Origin: Streptomyces sp. NP-1717
Lineage (GTDB): Bacteria; Actinomycetota; Actinomycetes; Streptomycetales; Streptomycetaceae
Length of the DNA stretch: 50,815 nucleotides
Direction: 5' to 3'
Assembly (NCBI RefSeq): GCF_022695985.1
Contig: NZ_JAAPBF010000033.1
Span: 1 to 50,815, forward strand
A model generated the notes under the pieces. It saw only the letters and a program-made list of their open reading frames with translations. It was not told the origin of the DNA and searched no databases. The position numbers were made by a program, and so were the translations under genes. Positions 20,150-28,462 of the stretch are shown piece after piece; positions within the stretch are counted from its first letter, which is position 1, and each line of letters begins with the position of its first letter.

Positions 20150-20608
20150 ATGGTGCTGTCGCAGAGCGGGCTCACGGTCCTGGTGACCAGTACCCGATCC
20201 GATTCGCACAACTGGAATCTGGTTTTCCTCCAGCTCCTCATCGAGGAGCTGGGGCATCGGGTGATCGGGCTCGGCCCCTGTGTGCCGGACGACCTGCTGA
20301 TCGAGGAGTGCCGGGCGTCCCGTCCGGACCTGGTCGTGATGAGCAGTGTCAACGGCCACGGGTACCGCGACGGACTCGGTGCCATCGTCCGGCTGCGCCG
20401 GGAGCCCTCGCTCGCCACGCTGCCGGTCGTCATCGGCGGCAAGCTCGGCGTGACCGGCGCCACCGACACCGACGCCGCGCTCCGGCTGCTCGAAGCGGGA
20501 TTCACCGCCGTCTTCGACGACGGGAACGTGGACGCCTTCCGGGAGTTCCTGGCACGGCTGCCGCGCCGCGAGCCGGCCACCGCGCGCCGGAACCGGGTGA
20601 CGGCATGA
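20150..20608 (+). CDS. Glutamate (methylaspartate) mutase, small B12-binding subunit
   Basis: A 152-residue cobalamin-binding protein, the S subunit of glutamate mutase, which converts L-glutamate to (2S,3S)-3-methylaspartate by carbon-skeleton rearrangement. The cobalamin-ligand motif is SDSHNWN at about 17-23 (Asp-x-His, with Asn at the site that is Gly in the classic DxHxxG). SSVNGHGYRDGL and VIGGKLGV follow in the usual order. The start is ATG 20150 with GGAG at 20139-20142; the longer frame upstream overlaps the MbtH gene and has no family match. It overlaps the large-subunit gene by 4 bp (ATGA). Similar mutase pairs serve nikkomycin and vicenistatin biosynthesis. Confidence 0.9.
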   Translation: MVLSQSGLTVLVTSTRSDSHNWNLVFLQLLIEELGHRVIGLGPCVPDDLLIEECRASRPDLVVMSSVNGHGYRDGLGAIVRLRREPSLATLPVVIGGKLGVTGATDTDAALRLLEAGFTAVFDDGNVDAFREFLARLPRREPATARRNRVTA

Positions 20609-21885
20609 CGGGGACCGCGGCCCGGACCGCCGCTCCCGCACCCGTACTCCGCTCGCCCTTCGGCAGGTTCGTGGCCGAGTCGGCCGCGGCGGGCCGGCTG
20701 GTGGTCCAGCCCCGGATGGGCTTCAGCGACCTCCCCCGGATGCGTCTGGGCCTGGAGCGGACCAAGTCAGCCGCGGCCACCACCGTCGGCACCCTGACCA
20801 TCGACAGCTACACCCGCCTGGGCGACCACGCGGCGGCCCGCCGGGCGCTGGACGAGGGGGCCCGCCTCAACGGCTACCCGATCGTCAGCCACTCCCGGGA
20901 CACCACCCGCGCCCTGCTGGACGGGGTACGGGACGCGTCCTTCCCGGTCCAGGTGCGCCACGGCTCCTCACGGCCGCACCACATCATCCGGGCACTGGCC
21001 GACGCGGGAATCGACGCCACCGAGGGCGGCCCGGTCTCGTACTGCCTGCCCTACGGCCGTACCCCGCTGCGGGACTCGGTCCGGAACTGGGCGCGGGCCT
21101 GCGAACTGCTGGCCGCCACGGTGCCCGCCCCGCATCTGGAGAGCTTCGGCGGCTGCATGCTCGGCCAGCTCTGCCCGCCGAGTCTGCTGGTCGCCATCAG
21201 CCTGCTCGAAGCGGTGTTCTTCACCCGGCACGGCATCGGCAGCGTCTCCATGAGCTACGCCCAGCAGGCGCACCCGGCGCAGGACGAGGAGGCGGTCCTG
21301 GCGCTGCGCCGGCTGGCCGCCGAGTTCCTGCCGGCCGGGACGGACTGGCACATCGTCCTCTACACCTACATGGGCGTCTTCCCGGTCACGGCGCACGGTG
21401 CGCGGCGGCTGCTGGAGGAGTCCGCGCGGCTCGCGGTCCGCTCCGGGGCACGGCGCCTGATCGTCAAGACCGCGGCCGAGGCGCACCGGATCCCGACCGT
21501 CGACGAGAACGTCCGGTCGCTGGAGGCCGCTGCGCTCGCGGCGGCCGGCGCCGCCCCGCTTCCCGCGCGGCCGCATCCGCCCGAGAGCGGGATCCACGCG
21601 GAGGCACGGGCCTTCGTCACGGCGGTGCTCGGCCTCGGCGACGACCTCGGCCGGTCGCTGACCACAGCTTTCGAGCGCGGCCACCTGGACATCCCGTTCT
21701 GTCTGCACCCGGACAACGCCGGCCGGTCACGGAGCTTCGTCGACGCGGCGGGACTGCTGCGCTGGTCGTCGGTGGGATCGATGCCGATCCGGCCCGATCC
21801 CGGCCCCGGAGCGCGGACCGCCATGACCTCGGACCAGCTGATGTCCGCCCTGCACGGTGTCGCAAGGAGGTTCGACCACCCATGA
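20605..21885 (+). CDS. Glutamate (methylaspartate) mutase, large catalytic subunit
   Basis: A 426-residue E subunit of glutamate mutase. Typical stretches are VVQPRMGF near the N-terminus, TVGTLTIDSYTR, NGYPIVSHSRDTTR, QVRHGSSRPHHI and EGGPVSYCLPYGR, matching the glutamate-binding barrel. It is slightly shorter than the clostridial enzyme (about 480 residues), as is common in antibiotic clusters. The start codon overlaps the stop of the small subunit, so the two are translationally coupled, as expected for a complex. It supplies 3-methylaspartate for the downstream tailoring genes. Confidence 0.93.
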   Translation: MTGTAARTAAPAPVLRSPFGRFVAESAAAGRLVVQPRMGFSDLPRMRLGLERTKSAAATTVGTLTIDSYTRLGDHAAARRALDEGARLNGYPIVSHSRDTTRALLDGVRDASFPVQVRHGSSRPHHIIRALADAGIDATEGGPVSYCLPYGRTPLRDSVRNWARACELLAATVPAPHLESFGGCMLGQLCPPSLLVAISLLEAVFFTRHGIGSVSMSYAQQAHPAQDEEAVLALRRLAAEFLPAGTDWHIVLYTYMGVFPVTAHGARRLLEESARLAVRSGARRLIVKTAAEAHRIPTVDENVRSLEAAALAAAGAAPLPARPHPPESGIHAEARAFVTAVLGLGDDLGRSLTTAFERGHLDIPFCLHPDNAGRSRSFVDAAGLLRWSSVGSMPIRPDPGPGARTAMTSDQLMSALHGVARRFDHP

Positions 21886-22916
21886 GATCAGGAGAGCTGA
21901 TGCCCCCCACGGAAGACGTCGGTACCACGATCGCGGACGGACGGCAGCCCGCCCCCCTGGGCGAGCACCTGCGCTCGCCGTCGCTCGGGGCCGCGATGCT
22001 CGTCCAGCAGGAAGCGCTGTACGCGGCGCGGGAGTTCCTGCGCTCGCGCGGCTTCGTCGAGCTGCTCCCGCCGCTCGTCGGACCGGTCACCGACCCCGGC
22101 GGGCGTGGCGCGAAGGCCCTGGACGTCGACTACTACGGCGAGCCGTACAAGCTCATGACGAGCGCGATCCTCTACAAGCAGGCGTCGCTGCGCGGCTTTC
22201 CGAAGCTGTTCTACATCGCGCCGAACCTCCGTGTGGAGCCTCCGGAGACCCGGCACACCGGGCGGCACCTGGTCGAGTTCCACCAGATCGACGTCGAGAT
22301 GGCCGGGGCGTCGCGCGCCGACGTCATGGAGATCGCGGCGGGACTGCTGCGGCACGTCACCGCACGGGTGTGGGAGACGGTGCCCGGGGTCCTGTCCGGT
22401 CTGGGCCGCGACCCGCTGGCCTTCGCCGAGCTCCTCACGGGCAAGTTCGACGCCTGCACCCACGCGGAGGCGGTCGGCCGGCTGCGCGGCCACGGGCACA
22501 CGCAGAGCGCCGACGCCGAGATCGACTGGACCGGTGAGGAGGCCCTGTCGCACGAGGCCGACCGGCCGTTCTTCATCACCGACTACCCCAAGGGTTCGCG
22601 CGGTTTCTACGACCGTGAGGACCCGGACCGCCCCGGTGTGCTGCGCAACTTCGACCTGATCGCACACGGCGGCTTCGGCGAACTGGTGAGCGGCAGCGAG
22701 CGCGAGTCCGACTACGCCACCGTCGTCACCCGGATGCGGGAGAGCGGCGAGAACCCCGCCAAGTACGAGTGGTACCTGGCCATGGCGCGTGAGGGCATCC
22801 CCGCGAGCGCCGGGTTCGGCATGGGGGTGCAGCGGCTGGTGCGCTTCCTCACCGGACTCGACGCGCTCTGGCAGGTCAGTGCCTACCCGAAGCTGCCGGG
22901 GGTGATCGCGCCGTGA
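21882..22916 (+). CDS. AsnRS/AspRS-like class II catalytic core without anticodon domain (possible asparagine-type synthetase)
   Basis: A 344-residue class II aminoacyl-tRNA synthetase core. Motif 2 is recognisable (FYIAPNLRVE then RHLVEFHQIDVEM near 127) and motif 3 reads GFGMGVQRL (about 311), keeping the Arg but with Gln for Glu. The anticodon-binding OB domain of real AsnRS/AspRS is absent. Archaeal AS-AR proteins of this shape make asparagine from aspartate, ATP and ammonia. Here it could amidate 3-methylaspartate or activate it for transfer; the reaction is unproven. ATGA overlap with the mutase upstream. ATG 21882 has AAGGAGG 11 bp upstream; ATG 21900 is an in-frame alternative. Confidence 0.85.
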   Translation: MRSGELMPPTEDVGTTIADGRQPAPLGEHLRSPSLGAAMLVQQEALYAAREFLRSRGFVELLPPLVGPVTDPGGRGAKALDVDYYGEPYKLMTSAILYKQASLRGFPKLFYIAPNLRVEPPETRHTGRHLVEFHQIDVEMAGASRADVMEIAAGLLRHVTARVWETVPGVLSGLGRDPLAFAELLTGKFDACTHAEAVGRLRGHGHTQSADAEIDWTGEEALSHEADRPFFITDYPKGSRGFYDREDPDRPGVLRNFDLIAHGGFGELVSGSERESDYATVVTRMRESGENPAKYEWYLAMAREGIPASAGFGMGVQRLVRFLTGLDALWQVSAYPKLPGVIAP

Positions 22917-24283
22917 CGACACCGCGAACTCCCCTGACGGCGGGCGGTCTTCCGGTCGCGGCGATACGGGCCCGCGCCCGGCACGGCACCCGTGAGGTGT
23001 TCCCGCCCGTGGCGGCGTACGGAGCCGAGCTGTTCGGCGCGGGCGCGGGCGCGGACGCGGAGACCCCGCTGAGCCTTCCCGACGAGCTGGACCGGGCGCG
23101 GATCGTGCCGCCGGTCTTCATGCCACGGCGGCTGGAGAAGCTGATCGAGCTGGGCCGCGAACCGCTGGACGACGACGTCAGCCTGCGTACCGCCATCGGC
23201 GGTTTCGACTCGGCGCTGCCGGTCTACCTCTCCGCCTTCGGCTCCACCCGCGCCGGCAGCGGTGACCTCGGCATCGCGGCGAGCCGCCAGGCCGGGCGGC
23301 TCGGTATCCCCATGGTGATCGGGGAGAACATGGTCCCGGTGCACGGCTACCGCACCGGAGCCGGCCGCGCCGCGCCCTCCGCGATCACGGCGCGCATCCG
23401 CGCGTATCTCGACGAGTGCCCCGAGGGCACGGGCGGCGTGGTGGTGCAGCAGAGCACCGAGGACGCCGACTCGGAGGTCTGGAACCTCCTGTACAGCGAC
23501 CCGGCGACCGAGCCGCTGCTGGAGTCGGGGCGGCTCGCCTTCGAGCTGAAGATCGGTCAGGGCGCCAAGCCGGGCCTCGGCGGCATGACCGTGGTGGACG
23601 AGGCGGACGCCGACCGGCTCGGCAGACGCTTCGCCGTACGGGACACGCTCGGCCCCGGCAGCCGGCTGCGGCTCGCGAGCCCCGGGACGTACACCGAGGA
23701 GATCGTGCGCCAGCAACTGCGCTTCATGCGCAACAACTTCCCCCGGGCCAGGGTGTGGGCGAAGTTCCATCCGGGCCGGGACATCGCGGACGCGGCGTCG
23801 ACCGCCTGGCGGGCCGGCGCGGACGCGGTGACCGTCGACGGCGCCGAGGGCGGCACCGGCTGGGCGCCGCGCGTCTTCCTCGACCATGTCGGGCTGCCGC
23901 TGGCCGAGTGCCTGCGGCGCGTCGGACGCCCCGGCGGCTGCCTCCTGGTGACCGGCCGGATGTGGGAGGGCGGCCGGGTGGTACGGAGTCTGGCGCTGGG
24001 CGCCACGGCCGCGGGGCTGGGCCGCGCGGCACTCGTCGCGGTCGACGAGGACCCCGAGGACGGGCTCGTACGCCTGGTGGAGGCCCTGGCCCTGGAGAGC
24101 AGGCTGCTGATCAGCGCGCTGGGCAAGTACGCGACCGACGCGCTCGGCCCGGACGACCTGTGGTGGCCGGACCGCTCCCTCTCGTACGACACCGGCACCG
24201 ACACCGCGGCGGCCGGGCCGCCCCTCGCGGAGACCGCCGGCACGACGGCCGCGACCGCGGACCGGATCGGAGGACGGGCATGA
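22913..24283 (+). CDS. Glutamate synthase-like FMN-binding barrel protein
   Basis: A 456-residue protein matching the synthase (FMN/2-oxoglutarate) barrel of glutamate synthase large subunits. Seen are KIGQGAKPGLGG (about 215), SPGTYTEE, KFHPGRDIADA and DAVTVDGAEGGTGWAP near 305, the usual flavin and substrate loop region. The glutaminase domain and the C-terminal beta-helix are absent, so ammonia would have to come from elsewhere. It starts with GTG in a GTGA overlap with the AsnRS-like gene, suggesting that the two act together, perhaps on amide or amine nitrogen of the precursor. The substrate is unknown. Confidence 0.82.
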   Translation: MTTPRTPLTAGGLPVAAIRARARHGTREVFPPVAAYGAELFGAGAGADAETPLSLPDELDRARIVPPVFMPRRLEKLIELGREPLDDDVSLRTAIGGFDSALPVYLSAFGSTRAGSGDLGIAASRQAGRLGIPMVIGENMVPVHGYRTGAGRAAPSAITARIRAYLDECPEGTGGVVVQQSTEDADSEVWNLLYSDPATEPLLESGRLAFELKIGQGAKPGLGGMTVVDEADADRLGRRFAVRDTLGPGSRLRLASPGTYTEEIVRQQLRFMRNNFPRARVWAKFHPGRDIADAASTAWRAGADAVTVDGAEGGTGWAPRVFLDHVGLPLAECLRRVGRPGGCLLVTGRMWEGGRVVRSLALGATAAGLGRAALVAVDEDPEDGLVRLVEALALESRLLISALGKYATDALGPDDLWWPDRSLSYDTGTDTAAAGPPLAETAGTTAATADRIGGRA

Positions 24284-25209
24284 CCGCCCTGCTGGACGTC
24301 GCGAGCCATCTGCCCGAACGACACGTCCCGATCGCCGACATCGGCGCGGACGTCGGGGCCGACGCGAGCCTCATGTGGACCTTCCGCAGGTTCTACGGAC
24401 TGCGGACGGTGCTGCGCGCCCCCGGCCGGGATCTGCGCGCCACGCTGACCGCGGCCGTGGAGTCGCTGACCGGACTGCGGGGCAACGAGCACCGGGTCCG
24501 CTATGTGATCCATCCTCGTACGGTCTCGACCGTCGCCCCGGCCGGCGAGAACACCGTCGAGGGGCTGTGCGCCGAACTGGGGCTGACCCGGGCCGCCTCC
24601 TTCACGCTCACCCAGCACGGCTGCGCGACGGGGCTGTTCGCGGTGGACCTGGCCGGACGGCTGCTCGCCGCCGACGGCGACCCGGACGCCCTGGCGCTGG
24701 TACTCGCCGGGGAGAAGGCGTTCAGCCGCACCCTCCAGATCATCCCGGAGAGCACCGTCATGGGTGAGGGGACTGCGGCCTGTCTGGTCTCCGCGGACGG
24801 GGACGGCGACCGGCTGCTCGGCTTCGCGACCCGCACCCACGGCCGGTACAGCGAGGAGTTCCCCCCGTACCCGCTGGACCCGAGGTTCCTCAAGGAGCAC
24901 AACGCCACCCTGGCGGCCGTGATGCGCGAAGCCGCCGAGGACGCCGGAGTCGGGCTCGACGACCTGGCGCTGGTCCTGCCGCACAACGTCAACCGGCTGT
25001 CGTGGCAGTGGACCTGCAAGCTCCTCGGCATCCCGCTCGACCGGGTCTTCCTGGACAACATCCCGGTGACCGGCCACTGCTTCACGGCCGATCCCTTCAT
25101 CAACTACGTGCACGCCCGTGAGGCGGGCCGGCTCCGGCCGGGAGACCTCTACCTGATGGCCGCCGTCGGTCTGGGGGCGACCTTCTCGGCCGCCGTACTG
25201 CGCCACTGA
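24280..25209 (+). CDS. KAS III-like ketosynthase/acyltransferase
   Basis: A 309-residue thiolase-fold protein of the FabH/KAS III superfamily. The active-site Cys115 lies in TQHGCATG and His236 in LPHNVNR. The position usually held by Asn (GN-S motif) reads VTGHCFTAD, so the third residue may be His267, as in variants specialised for acyl transfer instead of condensation. It sits between the FMN protein and the ATP-grasp/decarboxylase/ACP set and probably acts on the ACP-bound unit. It could extend that unit or move it to another carrier. ATGA overlap with the upstream gene; GGAGGA precedes the start. Confidence 0.85.
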   Translation: MTALLDVASHLPERHVPIADIGADVGADASLMWTFRRFYGLRTVLRAPGRDLRATLTAAVESLTGLRGNEHRVRYVIHPRTVSTVAPAGENTVEGLCAELGLTRAASFTLTQHGCATGLFAVDLAGRLLAADGDPDALALVLAGEKAFSRTLQIIPESTVMGEGTAACLVSADGDGDRLLGFATRTHGRYSEEFPPYPLDPRFLKEHNATLAAVMREAAEDAGVGLDDLALVLPHNVNRLSWQWTCKLLGIPLDRVFLDNIPVTGHCFTADPFINYVHAREAGRLRPGDLYLMAAVGLGATFSAAVLRH

Positions 25210-25256
25210 TCCGATCCCGGAAACCGGCCGTGCCCGTACGCGCTCGGCCTCGCGCC

Positions 25257-25301
25257 CTTGCCCGTACGTCCCTGCTTGCCCGTACGTCCCTGCTTGCCCG
25301 T
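25257..25301. repeat. 2.5 copies of an 18-bp tandem repeat
   Basis: The unit CTTGCCCGTACGTCCCTG occurs at 25257-25274 and 25275-25292, then partly at 25293-25301. It fills the 136-bp space between the KAS III gene and the ATP-grasp gene. Each unit contains the palindrome CGTACG. Confidence 0.85.
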
Positions 25302-25345
25302 CCGCTCCACCCGACCCGTCCGACACCGTGAGAAGGAAGAAGCCC

Positions 25346-26752
25346 ATGCCACCGTCCCCCCGCCAGAACTTCCTCGACGGTGTGAAACACGCCTGCACCG
25401 GCGACCCGCGGACCCCGTTCGTCCTGCTCGGCAATTTCGAGGTGGAGGACGAGTGGGCCGTGGACGAGGTCGGACTCCCGTCGGTCGGGGGCAGTGCCTC
25501 CGCGGCGATCGTCAACCGCATGGACGAGTTCGCGCTGCTGCTCGCCGGCCGTGACGACTGCGTCGTACTGAAGGCGGCACCGGACCCCGGCTACCTCTCC
25601 TACCTGGAGGAACTGGGCCTGGAGCTGCCGGAGATCCTGGTCACCGACGCGCACGACCCCGCCCACAGCGTCAGCGTGGACGCCCTGCGCTCCCCGGTGC
25701 TGACCGCCGCGCTCGCCCGGCTCGCCGAACGCGGCGCGCACCTGCTGCCGCACGGCATGTCGGTACTGGAGGAGCGGCTGTGCGAACTGACCGGTCTGGC
25801 ACCGGCGTTGCCGCCCGCCGCGCTGGTCAAGTCCGTCAACAGCAAGATCTACAGCCGCCGGGTCGCCGACGAGCTGGGGCTCCCGCAGGCCAGGGGCTGG
25901 AAGTGCGAGTCGGTCGACGAGTTCACGGCGGCGGCGGACGCGGCACGGGAGTCGCTGGCCGCCGGACGCCGGGTGGGGGTGAAGGACGCCTTCGGAGTCT
26001 CCGGCAAGGGAATCATGGTGGTGGAGGACGAGCGCAGGCTCGACCAGCTCGTCCGGATGGTCACCCGGGTCGCCCGGCGCACCGGCGACCCGCGCCTCGC
26101 AGTGGTCATCGAGGAGTGGGCGGACAAGGCCGTCGACCTCAACTACCACTTCACGGTGTATCGCGACGGCTCGGTCCGATTCGACTTCGTCAAGGAGGCG
26201 ATCACCGAGAACGGGGTGCACAAGGGGCACCGCATCCCGGCCCGGATCTCCGCCGCGCACCGGGCCGAGATCGAGCGGTGCGCGGACCTGCTCGGCGCGC
26301 GGCTCGCCGCCGACGGGTTCCACGGTGTCGTGGGGGTGGACGCCATCGTCACGGGTGGCGGCGGTCTGCTGCCGGTGCTGGAGATCAACGCCCGTAACAA
26401 CATGTCGACCTATCAGACCGCCCTCCAGGAGCGCTTCATGGGCCCCGGGGCCGTCGCGCTCGCGCGCCAGTACCCGGTGTCGCTGACCGGTGCGATGCCG
26501 TTCGGCGAACTCCGGGAGCGGCTCGGTGACCTGCTCTTCACCACCGCGTCCGGCCGCGGTCTGCTCGTCAACAACTTCGCGACGGTCAACGCCGCCGCGC
26601 CGGCCGGGACCGACAAGACCGACGGGACCGCGCCCGACTCCTACGGCGGCCGGCTGTACGGACTGCTCATCGCCCACTCCGAGGCCGAACTGGCCGAACT
26701 CGACGACGCCGTCGCGCTGCGCGTGCGGAAGGAGAGCCTCACCCATGTCTGA
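25346..26752 (+). CDS. ATP-grasp amino acid:ACP ligase, BtrJ-like
   Basis: A 468-residue ATP-grasp enzyme. The nucleotide-binding part shows VGVKDAFGVSGKGI (about 210), VVIEEWADKAVDLN and the metal-binding EINARNN (about 347). In butirosin biosynthesis the neighbour set BtrJ (ATP-grasp), BtrK (decarboxylase) and BtrI (ACP) loads glutamate on a carrier protein and decarboxylates it; the next two genes here are the counterparts of BtrK and BtrI. With glutamate mutase upstream, 3-methylaspartate is a likelier substrate than glutamate, but this is inference. The start is ATG 25346, 6 bp after GAAGGAAG; GTG 25328 is an in-frame alternative. It overlaps the decarboxylase gene by 8 bp. Confidence 0.85.
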   Translation: MPPSPRQNFLDGVKHACTGDPRTPFVLLGNFEVEDEWAVDEVGLPSVGGSASAAIVNRMDEFALLLAGRDDCVVLKAAPDPGYLSYLEELGLELPEILVTDAHDPAHSVSVDALRSPVLTAALARLAERGAHLLPHGMSVLEERLCELTGLAPALPPAALVKSVNSKIYSRRVADELGLPQARGWKCESVDEFTAAADAARESLAAGRRVGVKDAFGVSGKGIMVVEDERRLDQLVRMVTRVARRTGDPRLAVVIEEWADKAVDLNYHFTVYRDGSVRFDFVKEAITENGVHKGHRIPARISAAHRAEIERCADLLGARLAADGFHGVVGVDAIVTGGGGLLPVLEINARNNMSTYQTALQERFMGPGAVALARQYPVSLTGAMPFGELRERLGDLLFTTASGRGLLVNNFATVNAAAPAGTDKTDGTAPDSYGGRLYGLLIAHSEAELAELDDAVALRVRKESLTHV

Positions 26753-28043
26753 ATCCGGTGCGACGCCCCAGGGGACGCGAGGGACCCACACCGTCCAGGG
26801 CCTGCCCATCACCGAGCTCGCCGAGCGGTTCGGGACCCCGCTGTACGTGTACGACGGCGATGTGATCGCCCGTCAGTACAACGGACTGCGCGATCTCCTG
26901 CACCCGTCGGTGGAGATGTTCTACTCCCTCAAGGCCAACCCCAACGTCAGTGTGTGCGCGCTGCTGCGGTCGCTCGGCGCGAGCGCCGAGGTCTCGTCGC
27001 TGACCGAGCTGATCACCGCGCAGCGGGCCGGTGTGCCGGCCGAGCGGATCATGTTCCTCGGCCCCGGCAAGAGCCGCGACGAACTCACCGCGTGCCTCAA
27101 GCAGGACATCACCGTCATCTGTGAGTCCTTCGGGGAACTGGCGGCGATCGACGAACTGGCGGCGGGACTCGGCGGTGTCGCGCGGGTGGTGCTGCGGGTC
27201 AATCCGAGCTTCGCCGTCAAGGGCGGCGGACTGACGATGGGCGGCAAGCCGCGCCAGTTCGGCATCGACGAGGAGGCGCTGACCGCCGTACCCGATCTGG
27301 CGGGCCAGCATCCCTCCGTACGTCTGGTCGGCTTCCAGGCGTACATGGGGACACGCTTCCTCGACGAGAACGTCATCGCCGAGAACTCGGCCCGGATCCT
27401 GGAACTCGCCGAGCGCCTCTCCGCGACGCTGGGCGTGCCGCTCGAAGTCGTCGACGTCGGTGGCGGTCTGGGCGTCGCGTACTTCCCCAAGGAGCGCGAC
27501 CTCGATGTGCGCGTGCTGGCGGAAGGGCTCAACCCGGTGTTCGAGTCGTTCGCCGCGCGGCATCCGGAGACCCGCCTCGTCATGGAACTGGGGCGCTACC
27601 TCGTCGGCCACAGCGGGCTGTACGCGGCCGAGGTCCGGTACGTGAAGGAGTCGATGGGCGAACGGTTCGCCGTGGCCGACGGCGGAACCAACCACCACAT
27701 GGCGGCCGTCGGGATCGGCTCGTTCGTCAAGCGCAACTTCCCGATGCGGCTGCTGAACCGGGCGGGCGCGGCCGAGGTCGCCCCGTGGAACGTGACCGGG
27801 CCGCTCTGCACGCCCAACGACACCATCGGCAAGGCCGTCGAACTCCCCGCCGATCTGCGCCCCGGAGACCTCGTGGGCGTGGAGCGCTCGGGGGCGTACG
27901 GGCCGACCGCGTCGCCGGTGCACTTCCTCAGCCACGGCTACCCGGCCGAGGTGCTGGTCCACCACGGCGAGGCCCGGCTGATCCACACCCGCGACGACGC
28001 CGAGAGCATGCTCGCGCCGCAGATCCTGCACGACTTCGGCTGA
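26745..28043 (+). CDS. PLP-dependent decarboxylase, BtrK/VinO type (fold-type III)
   Basis: A 432-residue member of the diaminopimelate/ornithine decarboxylase family. PLP-binding Lys63 lies in YSLKANPN, the phosphate-binding glycines in DVGGGLG, and the active-site Cys near 355 in GPLCTPNDTIG. BtrK and VinO of this family decarboxylate amino acids tethered to an ACP. Its place between an ATP-grasp ligase and a free ACP supports that role over lysine biosynthesis. On a beta-thioester of 3-methylaspartate the product would be 3-amino-2-methylpropionyl-ACP. The ribosome site AAGGAG lies within the end of the ligase gene. Confidence 0.88.
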   Translation: MSESGATPQGTRGTHTVQGLPITELAERFGTPLYVYDGDVIARQYNGLRDLLHPSVEMFYSLKANPNVSVCALLRSLGASAEVSSLTELITAQRAGVPAERIMFLGPGKSRDELTACLKQDITVICESFGELAAIDELAAGLGGVARVVLRVNPSFAVKGGGLTMGGKPRQFGIDEEALTAVPDLAGQHPSVRLVGFQAYMGTRFLDENVIAENSARILELAERLSATLGVPLEVVDVGGGLGVAYFPKERDLDVRVLAEGLNPVFESFAARHPETRLVMELGRYLVGHSGLYAAEVRYVKESMGERFAVADGGTNHHMAAVGIGSFVKRNFPMRLLNRAGAAEVAPWNVTGPLCTPNDTIGKAVELPADLRPGDLVGVERSGAYGPTASPVHFLSHGYPAEVLVHHGEARLIHTRDDAESMLAPQILHDFG

Positions 28044-28046
28044 GGC

Positions 28047-28070
28047 GGTGCCGGGGCCCGCCCCGGCGCC
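28047..28070 (+). terminator. GC-rich hairpin after the decarboxylase gene
   Basis: Arms GCCGGGGC and GCCCCGGC with a 2-base loop, extended by three more pairs (one G-T), begin 4 bp after the decarboxylase stop. There is no T-run. In the 149-bp gap before the ACP gene it may reduce read-through or protect the 3' end of the upstream message. Confidence 0.5.
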
Positions 28071-28192
28071 CTCCTCCCGCGGTTCTTGATACGACCCGCA
28101 ACCCGCAACCGCACGACGCGCACCACCCGCACCTGCGGGGACCGCACCGTCCGAACGCCCGTCCACCTCTCCTACAGAAGGCAGGAACCATC

Positions 28193-28459
28193 ATGACCAC
28201 CGTCGCCCAGGACACCGACCGCCGGCAGATCATCGACGCCGTCGTCGCCGCGCTCTCCGACGTGCTCCGCAAGGAACTGACCGACGTCACCGAGGAGACC
28301 CGCCTCTTCGACGACCTGAGCCTCGACTCCACCAGCGTGCTGGGTCTGCTGATGGCCCTGGAGGACGCCCTCGACATCGAGGTCGACCCCGAGAGCCTGG
28401 AGCAGAGCCACCTGGAGAGCGTCGGCGCCCTGGCCGGTTACATCGCCGAGAGCCGGTGA
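28193..28459 (+). CDS. Free-standing acyl carrier protein, BtrI-like
   Basis: An 88-residue acidic four-helix carrier protein. The phosphopantetheine site is Ser46 in LSLDSTSVLG. It is the probable shuttle that holds the amino acid while the adjacent ATP-grasp ligase loads it, the PLP enzyme decarboxylates it and the KAS-like and dehydrogenase-like proteins modify it. The start at 28193 is set by AAGGCAGGA at 28178-28186. It has a 149-bp leader of its own, unlike its overlapping neighbours, so it may be expressed at a different level. Confidence 0.95.
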   Translation: MTTVAQDTDRRQIIDAVVAALSDVLRKELTDVTEETRLFDDLSLDSTSVLGLLMALEDALDIEVDPESLEQSHLESVGALAGYIAESR

Positions 28460-28462
28460 CCC

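Noticed and set aside
21882..22916. A second housekeeping asparaginyl-tRNA synthetase.
   Set aside because: It lacks the anticodon-binding domain and is translationally coupled to glutamate mutase.
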